A stretch of DNA of 64,000 bases from positions 16,368,001-16,432,000 of the forward strand of contig NW_020825288.1 in the NCBI RefSeq assembly GCF_003286085.1, written 5' to 3'. The DNA is from Drosophila persimilis. Lineage: Eukaryota > Arthropoda > Insecta > Diptera > Drosophilidae. This document shows, piece by piece, positions 58,634 through 64,000 of this stretch. The notes below the pieces were generated by a model. That model worked only from the letters and a program-made list of their open reading frames with translations, did no database searches and was not told where the DNA came from. Both the position numbers and the translations under genes were made by a program. Positions within the stretch are counted from its first letter, which is position 1. Every line of letters starts with the position of its first letter.

Positions 58634-61600
58634 TCAATTTTCTGTTTAATCAAAGTGCCACCAACTACACAATACATTCAATACATACATATGTACATAC
58701 ACACTCGTATATGTACATAATGGCTCTCTAAACCGTTTGATTTTATTTTAGTTGAAGGGGGTAGAAGTGAAACCACACCAAGTGCTATAGTCTCGTAGTA
58801 AGTACTCCGGCAAAGTCTTCCAAAGTCATAGCTGATTTATATTTTAAAACTACGAGTATTATTTAAAGAGAGCTATTTTGTTCAAGTTTAATCCAGAAAA
58901 AACAGGGCGACGATCAAATCAAATCGATCAAATGGACTTTATGGAAGGCACTTGTGGACCATTGTTGGGAATTACAGTTAATAAGTTTGGCTAAGTAATG
59001 GATATAATCCAGTCTGCTGAATTTGTGGCTCCAAACTGCCATCGGCGGGCCTTAATCTCGTATAAATCAACAACCATATCATGACACCTCCATCTGCCAA
59101 ATTACACTCGAATAATTTAGTCATTAAACAAAATAATAATGGGATCTACCATACACGGGCACTGACACAGAAATTGTAGCCTGATGCCAATCGAGCAAAT
59201 GAGGTTCTCTTAGTTTCGGTTTATTTAATGCTAGACACAGCACTCGCTGTTGGCCAACAACTAATAGCATTTTGAAAAATCACATAAATAATAACAGCAA
59301 TTAATTTTCATGCAAAATACCAAAATGCCGAATCCAAAAGCCGTGTGAAATGCAATTAATTCAAGAGCCAACAGCGAACAGCCACCACCACCGCAGTGCT
59401 CCCCCACACCCACACCCACCCACAACCACAATGGCAGCCAACAGAGCAACAAAGTGGTAACAATAATAAAAGATATATATAATGACAGCGTTGACGTTGC
59501 CGCCGCCATATTTGAAATTGTGCCAGCAAATGTGGCCGTTCCTGGTGGTGTCGGTGGTGTCGGTGGTGTCGGTGGTGCTGGTGCTGCATTTGTATTCGTA
59601 TTAATTATAGCCCTGGCAACTCACAAAAGTATCTCATTTTCCAAATTACATACGCTGCTAAACAAAAAGCGAGCCCAGCAATGCGATCCAACTCCATTCC
59701 CATTCCCATTCCCATTTCCATCCCCCAGTGCCGGATCCGATGCCGATGCCGATGCTGATGCCAATTCCAATTCCATTTTCATTTCCAATTCAACTTCAAC
59801 TGCCATTTAAGTTAAATATTTTGTCTGTTTGCTGTTGCTGCATTTAAATTGGCGCATTAGTTGGCTAAATGCATTTCCCTGAAGCCGCAATGAGAACGAG
59901 ACGAGCGTCCATGACGGATGCCAGACACTGCCAGAAATATACGAGTAGGTATGCCCCAATCTTGTGGCAATACGAGTATCAATAAATGATAAATATTAAT
60001 GGAATATTCTCGTAGATACTCGTAGATAACAATTCAAACGGGTTTGCTGGAAGATTTTAGAATGGAATGGGAATGTTTTTGGCCGCGTTATCTTAATTAG
60101 GCCATAACGAACTGAATAAATAATCATAATCTCGCTTTCTTTAGATTCCAGTTATAAGTTTCATCATCGCCAATCCAAGGTTATGCTTGAGTTCCATTCC
60201 ATTTCGTACATTGATTTTTTTTCTCCCAGTGGACCTGCTCCTTTCGGCCAGGCTCTGGCCGGAGTGTATGCAGATGCGGCTGCCACGCCCACCTGGGACC
60301 ATTTCATTGCCTGGTCGCCTGGTTATTTGTAATTCATAAGCTCGACGGCGGCTTTTTGATGTTTTCTCGTCCGTTTTGGGGCATGCATTTGTCATTTGGC
60401 GGCAAAACTTTTCCTCCAATTACACGTTGCAACGATATAATAATGACATAATGTGTCAGGCGATGTCGGTCGTCGTGCCACTTCCACTACTCTACTCTGT
60501 GTGTGTTTATGCAAATTTTGCAATTTTGTGCCGCACAAACACACGTCTATGGTTGAACAATCCTTCCCAGGAAAAGGTACTACAATTCCAGTCGGGATTC
60601 AAAAGCCCACTGCTAACTTGGCCAGCGGGCACAGCAAGTGGCAAACTGGAAATTGGCCGCTTTGATTGGTCAGTCGACTGGTGTACAGGGCGGCCATTGC
60701 CTTGGCTCGAAAGCGCGGCTTGAAAGGCTTTGCTGGAAATTTGTTTATTCCCCGAGCAGGCGCCGCCATGTTGCAGGTCACTGTGAGAAAACCCACTCAG
60801 GAAATGATTGGATATTGATTGTAGCAGTCTTGGAAACACCGTGAAAATGATTCACTTAGAGGAATCCTATAGACACTTATAGACAGTACAATTTATGAGT
60901 TCTGAAATAAATTCTAAAGCAGAACATCGCCAGATTAAAGATGATGTATCGTATTTCAATACATTTCGCACTGCCTTTCTCTGAGTGCATCATTAGCCCG
61001 GTTATAACTCACTCGGGGCCCGTTCTTCATTCTGCCGTTGATTGTCTTAATTGCATTTTGCTTGGTTCTGTAGTCATGTTAACGTAAGGCGAGACTAAAT
61101 CAAAGTGCTAATTCGATCATGTGTATATAGAAGCCATCATAATTATCAAGTGGGTTTGTCATGTGCTGACTCCCATACCAGCATCCAGCTTCGAGCCTCG
61201 TAATGCTCGTGATAGTCGAGGCACAGAAAGTTGAGTCAGCTGCCACAGGCTTGAGGTTGAGACGAGACGAGACGAGTCGACCATTTTGGTTGGGAAAGGC
61301 AAACACGAAAATAAATCAATTAGCTTAAGCCTGGCTCTGGCTCTGGCTCTGGCTCTGTTTGGACTTTGCCATTGGTCTTGTGTTGGTGTTGGCCTAATGG
61401 CTGGCGGGCTGACTAATTAGTTGGACTCTATTTTTGTGGCGACTGCGCAAATTAATTTGTTTAAAGTTTCACCAATTAGCACATTATGTTTATGGTAATC
61501 TCGATATCGCAGCAGTAGATCACACCGCATATATATTTGCATTAATATTAATAGTCCGACATATATGACTTTAATTAGCACATTTCAAAAATATCACGTC

Positions 61601-64000
61601 CCCGCCGGATCCACAAAAAGCCGCTAATCAAAATTAGTTAAAACCCACTTGAACCCATTTTAGCATTGCGCAAATCACGCCCCAATCAGACCCCTGCCCA
61701 GACCGGGGCCCGAGACAGCATTCCTCAATTAGTGGCAAAGGCTACGGTCTCCATCTCGGCCAGTCACTTGTTTTTATGCTCTCATATGAGTTTCATTAGC
61801 AGCCTGGCCATAATCAAGCTAAACAATTAAGCCGAGACAATAGTCATACTGGATCCCTAGCAACAGGCGACGACTGTACGACAGGCCCGGCTCCAGCTCC
61901 AGCTCCAGCCACAGACAGCTGCCAATTAACATTAATATTCGTCAACAATATTTGAGGTAACTAGAAATCATAACCCAACGACTGAATGACAGCTGGCGCC
62001 AACTGTACCCCGAATAAAATTGCACCCAGCGATCCAGCGAACAAAGGCTGAAAAAGGGGGCTGCCTGCCTTTGTTGGGTTATTTATTCGAGTTTTATTCA
62101 AAATAATTGATGTCTGCTTAATAAAACTTAACGTTTCGTATAATTCCTAAGAATTCGGCAGTGGTGCGTGCAATGAGGAGTCTTTGACGGAGCCCCAGAC
62201 GGGGGCGTGACATCCACAGGCTTTCTGCTTGGCTGGGGGCCTGGGAATCGCCCTGTATCTGATCTGCCGATCTGTTTTTGGCGTTGGTGGCACTTAAAAT
62301 TCATGCATATTCAAAAATACATATGCATTGACCGATGTGCTGCTTTGGAGGCGATTCATGACATCCGGCCCAGATATGGATATGAGATATATGTACACAT
62401 GTACGGATATACCCCTCCCTCCCTCTCTCTCTATATACATGTATGTATGTGGTGCTTAACACTGCTAATTGGACTGTCATTTTGGAGCACTCCGAGAGAT
62501 GCTGAGTGGTTTTGTTTGGCGCATTTAACCGGCATAAATTTCACTTTGGTTAGCGTTGACCAAATATGGGAAAAGATTATCTGAAATGGAGGCTGAACGA
62601 GAGAGATACAGATGTGTGTAGGTATATACCAAATTACACCGCCACAAACTGGGAGCTGACTAGAAGATTCCAGATATATTTGGATGGTATTTCAAGAACA
62701 CTTCAAGGTGTAAAATACCGGTGGGGCGGAGAACGTGTTTGGCTTGGTAATAATGTGTGATGGGATTCTAGTAAATGCTTTTTAGCTTCAAGTAAATCAT
62801 TTTATTGTCTTAATTCAGGATCATAAATAAGATGAAAAAACCTCTTAAAGTATGTGTATTTAATATCATTGAAGATTCAGTGCAACGTTCGGGGCACGTT
62901 TAATAAATAAAGAATATCTAGATATGATAATTGGAAGGATGGTGATAAGAATTACGCATCCCAATAGGGATATTATATTCCCAGATGATTTTAAACATAT
63001 GTTTATCTGTTAGGTGTACAAGATTATTATATATATTATTGAATGCTCCAATAAATAGATACAAATTGATCTACAATTCATTCGTCATTCTTTGGACTCC
63101 TTTCTATCTGAGTACCCAAATGCCAAGTGAATTTTTGTTTGATCTTTAATAAAACTCTTGAAAACTGCAATAAATCTCCCCAAATTTCCTTTGAATATAT
63201 AATTCGTGTGGTTTCCTTTTCCAATCAGCTAATATGTAGCGCTTTCCTTGGCACATTTTCCCTGGCATGTTTTGCCTACGCCTCAGTGCCGTGGCACAGT
63301 TGTTAATTAAGTGCCATTAACTGAAGGATATAAACGCAATTAGCGCCGAGTGGATCTCAAGCAAATCGCCACACACACACCAGCACACCTCCTGGCCCAG
63401 CCTCAAGTAAAAGACACCCCCGACCCCCACAAACACGGCCGGCGCTGTTGCTGATGTGGCATGGCCGCCGCGGCCGTTGCAGTGTGCAGTCTGCTTAATT
63501 AGTCTGCCACAAGCACATCCACATCCACATCCACATCCACATGCTCCTTCCCCCAGCTCTTGGCTCCCTGCGGATGCCACTGCACCACTCCGCCTGCGAC
63601 ATCGACTGTGTCCCAACTCATTTAAGTCGCATTTAATAAAATCAAAATCCATTATGCGCAATTTTGATTAAAACATTGCCTCGCAGCGCTGCCAGAGAGT
63701 GCTCATTAAATTGTCACGCATGTTGTGCGTTCTCCGCGCAGTTGGGCCCCGCCGCAGGACGGCTCCTAGAAGCGGGGAGGGGGGCAGATGTGGCAGCAGG
63801 AGCCCAGGCGAGAGCCGGGACGGGACCACTTTGAAGTCGCGCCTCGCCCTGAACGGGCCCCCGCCAAACGCTGACACTTGCCTGACATGCCGCTTGACAG
63901 TTTGCATGGCGGCATGACACTCTTCACACGTCGACTGATTTTTCATAGTCTTCTGCAGCAGCAGCACCCCTCCCTCCGTCCCACCACCACTCACACTCCC
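58634..64000. other. Intergenic DNA to the right edge
   Basis: Non-coding, with GTGTCGGTG repeats at about 59,542-59,585, CATTCC/GATGCC repeats at 59,690-59,780, GGCTCT at about 61,331-61,358 and CCACAT at 63,515-63,542. The ORFs here are translations of these repeats. No RNA gene or transposon was recognised. Confidence 0.5.

Noticed and set aside
59454-59810. 118-codon plus-strand ORF
   Set aside because: Translation of GGTGTC, CCATTC and GATGCC tandem repeats; not a protein-like sequence.

Overview
This is an animal nuclear window with fly character, most likely genus Drosophila. It is gene-poor and intron-rich. It has short 63-65 bp introns in one gene, fly-type core-promoter motifs, many GA/CA/CAG microsatellites and a DINE-1/INE-1-type Helitron remnant. 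Two genes can be named. Both lie on the minus strand: the Tlx/Hox11-class homeobox gene C15 (clawless; four coding exons, about 20.3-32.1 kb) and the DNA translocase gene Fancm (six coding exons, 45.2-49.7 kb). C15 belongs to the NK homeobox cluster (93E on 3R in D. melanogaster, Muller element E). The Helitron type and repeat content suggest the obscura group, but that is an inference.

Layout from left to right. At 1-7.9 kb there is non-coding, GA-rich DNA, probably a long intron. It lies downstream of a signal-peptide first exon (minus, 7,864-8,014) whose gene leaves the window on the left. At 8.9-11.05 kb there is a degenerate array of AT-rich repeat modules, followed by a CGATA plus dCTCF-like motif cluster. 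At 11.4-19.7 kb there is non-coding DNA. C15, with long introns, occupies 19.7-32.1 kb. Its 3'UTR carries three Pumilio-type octamers. At 32.1-44.6 kb there is non-coding DNA with one DINE-1-like Helitron near 36.4-37.0 kb. Fancm follows, with a motif 1/motif 6 promoter. Directly upstream of that promoter is a second copy of the repeat array, interrupted by a 1,893-bp inverted-repeat transposon with a 7-bp target duplication. At 53.4-53.8 kb there is a Helitron scrap and a candidate short gene with its own TATA and Inr. At 58.3 kb, on the plus strand, there is an uninterrupted ORF for a diverged paralog of nuclear-envelope-phosphatase regulatory subunit 1 (CNEP1R1/TMEM188), probably a retrogene. 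The rest, to 64 kb, is non-coding.

The genes are not a functional operon-like unit. C15 is a developmental regulator with large intronic space. Fancm is a housekeeping repair gene. The CNEP1R1-like gene looks like a lineage-specific addition. The most unusual structures are the nested transposon just upstream of Fancm, whose exact empty site is preserved elsewhere in the window, the CNEP1R1-like retrogene, the Pumilio-site cluster in C15, and the candidate insulator cluster at 11.1-11.4 kb. No RNA genes or CRISPR arrays were recognised.
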